Of a DNA stretch of 32,601 nt, positions 30,927-32,601 are shown piece by piece. The position numbers were made by a program, and so were the translations under genes. Numbering within the stretch: the stretch's first letter is position 1; the number at the start of each line of letters is the position of its first letter. This DNA comes from Rhizobium leguminosarum bv. viciae USDA 2370 (lineage in GTDB: Bacteria > Pseudomonadota > Alphaproteobacteria > Rhizobiales > Rhizobiaceae), in NCBI RefSeq assembly GCF_002008365.1, contig NZ_MRDL01000019.1:1-32601 (forward strand), in the 5' to 3' direction. The notes under the pieces were generated by a model. That model ran no database searches, was not told the DNA's origin, and saw only the letters and a program-made list of their open reading frames with translations.

Positions 30927-32246
30927 ATGAATTGCCGCTATCAGGCAGAGTTCAATATAAAGAAAAACGAATCGACGCCGCGAGGGCACTTGCCAGACGA
31001 CACTCCATGGAGAAAAAGCCTGTTGGCGCGCATAAGGCGCGAGCGGCCGGTGCTGCTTGCGGCGATCCTCAGCGCGCTCGCCGCGCTTGCCGCCGGCATG
31101 AACAAGTGGGTGGTGCTTGTCCTGCTGCTTGTGATGATCCTCGCCGCGCTTTTCAACGAGGCGCCCGTCATCGCGACCGAACCCGCCCCGCCGGTGGAGA
31201 TCAAGCCGGAGGCGCCGCCAAGCCGCCTGCCGGAGGTTTCCGCCACGCTCTCCGGCCTCGATTTTCCTGTCATGCTGCTGTCGGACGATGCCTCGGTGCT
31301 CTTCCAGAACCGCGCTGCCGAAAAGGCCTTCGGCGAGGTGGCGCTCGGCGCCCATATATCGGCCCGCCTGCGCTCGCCGGGTGTGCTCGACATGGTGCGC
31401 GAAACCATCGCCACCAACGCGCCGAACCAGATCGAGCATTCCGAGCGGCTGCCCTCCGAGCGCGTCTATATCGTGCGCAGCGCGCCCATTGAATTCGCGG
31501 CCGATGACGGCCCGCATGAGCGCTATTTCATCCTCTCCTTCCGTGATATTTCAGAGGTCCGCCGCATCGACCGCATGCGCTCGGATTTCGTCGCCAATGC
31601 CAGCCACGAGCTGCGCACGCCGCTTGCCTCGCTGCGCGGCTTCATCGAGACCATCCAGGGGCCGGCAAAGAACGATCTGAAGGCGCAGGCGCGTTTCCTC
31701 AATATCATGCTCGATCAGGCGACGCGCATGAGCAGGCTGGTCGACGACCTTTTGTCGCTCTCTCGCCTGGAGCTGAAATCGCACATCGCGCCGGATGAGA
31801 AGATCGACCTGGTGCCGTTGCTCGGCCATGTCAGGGATTCACTGGTGCCGCTTGCAAAGGATGTCGGCGTCGACATCAACCTGCATCTGCCCGACGGCAA
31901 GGTCGAGGTGTTGGGAGACCGCGACGAGCTTGTCCAGGTGTTCGAAAACCTGATGGAAAATGCCTGCAAATACGGCCAGGAGGGCGAGATCGTCGATGTC
32001 TGGCTGAAGAACGGCACCGGCCAGCCGGTCGAGGTCAGCATCGTCGACAAAGGCCCGGGCATTCCCGCCGAGCATGTGCCGCGCCTGACCGAGCGCTTCT
32101 ATCGCGTCAGCATCGAGGACAGCCGCTCGAAGAAGGGCACCGGCCTCGGCCTTGCCATCGTCAAGCACATCCTCACCCGCCACCGGGCGCGGCTGATCGT
32201 CAAGTCGGAGGTCGGCAAGGGCACCGACTTTACCGTCCGTTTCTGA
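30927..32246 (+). CDS. phoR: phosphate-regulon sensor histidine kinase PhoR
   Basis: 439 residues. Two hydrophobic helices (about 42-76) anchor it, a PAS domain follows (about 105-215), then the dimer/phosphoacceptor region with H227 in FVANASHELRTPLASLRGF. The ATPase has the N box ENLMENACKYG, G1 DKGPGIP and G2 GTGLGLAIV. This architecture without a large periplasmic domain is that of PhoR, which phosphorylates PhoB when phosphate is short. The pst genes would normally follow outside the window, supporting the name only by expectation. The start codon is uncertain because no strong ribosome binding site is seen. Confidence 0.85.
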   Translation: MNCRYQAEFNIKKNESTPRGHLPDDTPWRKSLLARIRRERPVLLAAILSALAALAAGMNKWVVLVLLLVMILAALFNEAPVIATEPAPPVEIKPEAPPSRLPEVSATLSGLDFPVMLLSDDASVLFQNRAAEKAFGEVALGAHISARLRSPGVLDMVRETIATNAPNQIEHSERLPSERVYIVRSAPIEFAADDGPHERYFILSFRDISEVRRIDRMRSDFVANASHELRTPLASLRGFIETIQGPAKNDLKAQARFLNIMLDQATRMSRLVDDLLSLSRLELKSHIAPDEKIDLVPLLGHVRDSLVPLAKDVGVDINLHLPDGKVEVLGDRDELVQVFENLMENACKYGQEGEIVDVWLKNGTGQPVEVSIVDKGPGIPAEHVPRLTERFYRVSIEDSRSKKGTGLGLAIVKHILTRHRARLIVKSEVGKGTDFTVRF

Positions 32247-32288
32247 CAGATATGTCGCGTGAGGAACGGAGAGGCTGCCGCAAATATC

Positions 32289-32477
32289 TTTTCTCCTCGG
32301 GGAGAAGGTGCCGGCAGGCGGATGAGGGGGCCACACGGCACACCCTCACGTAAAACCTATTCCGCGACACCGTGCCCAGGGCCTTGACGATGGTCGAGAC
32401 GACGCCTGCACGGGAAAGACCGGCTTCGCTGGGCCCCCCCATCCGCCCTACGGGCACCTTCTCCCCGAGGGGAGAAG
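32289..32477. repeat. inverted pair of RIME-like palindromic repeats
   Basis: The segment 32289-32330 (ttctcctcggggagaaggtg, then a cggatgaggggg end) recurs in reverse complement at 32434-32477, with minor differences and about 100 bases between. Each copy contains its own short palindrome (TTCTCC..GGAGAA). The wording is that of Rhizobiales intergenic palindromes known as RIME elements. It follows the phoR stop and could act as a transcript end. Confidence 0.75.
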
Positions 32478-32601
32478 AGGGAGTCGAGACGCTGCGGCAT
32501 GTCCCTTCGCCCCGTCTACGAGGGTCCGAAGGGCGGTGACGGCAGCCGGATGCAAATGAAGCGGAACGACCTTGATGAAAGAGCGCAAGCCGGAAAGCCG
32601 C
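32478..32601. other. end of window, no supported gene
   Basis: ATGs at 32550 and 32575 open frames that run off the end, but neither has a clear ribosome binding site. I cannot say whether the next gene starts here. Confidence 0.3.

Noticed and set aside
30922..30928. CTGTCAT, a half of a PhoB box, at the phoR start
   Set aside because: No second half at the 11-base period, and it overlaps the assumed start codon.
1..32601. CRISPR array, insertion sequence, prophage or integrase
   Set aside because: No regularly spaced repeats, transposase, integrase or phage-like proteins were seen on either strand.

Overview
The window looks like chromosomal DNA of a fast-growing Rhizobium of the leguminosarum/etli group. 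The grounds are high GC, rhizobial gene content (a fixNOQP/fixIS cbb3 oxidase cluster, a sugar-ABC catabolic operon, PPK2, PhoR) and palindromic intergenic repeats of the rhizobial RIME type. No database was consulted; every family call is read from the protein sequences.

Left part (1-10.1 kb): after a small exported protein and a vestigial dehydrogenase tail comes a minus-strand sugar regulon. In transcription order it holds a UxaA-family dehydratase, an aldo/keto reductase of the L-fucose/D-threo-aldose dehydrogenase type and a FucU mutarotase. A second promoter then drives a periplasmic sugar-binding protein, a fused double ABC ATPase, a permease and a zinc dehydrogenase. A divergent GntR-family regulator with two DNA-binding heads sits beside the dehydratase. 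Two near-identical 22-bp AT-rich sites (19 of 22 bases equal), one ahead of each promoter, probably make this one regulon, most simply for L-fucose or a related L-sugar.

Middle part (10.3-19.4 kb) is a mosaic of accessory genes: a polytopic membrane protein followed by a YddA/SbmA-type ABC exporter; a MarR regulator divergent from a SnoaL-like protein with a clear palindrome between them; a small unknown gene behind a strong inverted repeat; a SAM methyltransferase; a P-loop kinase-like gene whose 3' side overlaps the remnant of another reading frame; an unknown 146-residue protein; a 14-helix drug-efflux transporter; and a Gly/Ser-rich exported protein with its own terminator.

Right-middle (19.5-26.8 kb, minus strand): a compact high-affinity cbb3 oxidase cluster in the order fixN-O-Q-P, a 64-residue one-helix protein, a DUF2189-like membrane protein, fixI, fixS and a 103-residue membrane protein. 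fixQ and fixS were read directly from the DNA. Many junctions overlap or abut. The usual fixG and fixH are missing; the two membrane genes occupy their place. I see no canonical FixK/FNR box directly upstream of fixN.

Right end (27-32.6 kb): a structured intergenic element, tRNA-Thr(CGT), nitronate monooxygenase with a perfect operator-like palindrome at its start, a one-helix protein of unknown function, polyphosphate kinase 2, and divergently the phosphate sensor kinase PhoR, followed by an inverted RIME-like repeat pair. The most rewarding leads are the double-headed GntR with its shared sites, the fix cluster without fixGH, the incomplete fucose route, and several unassigned palindromes.
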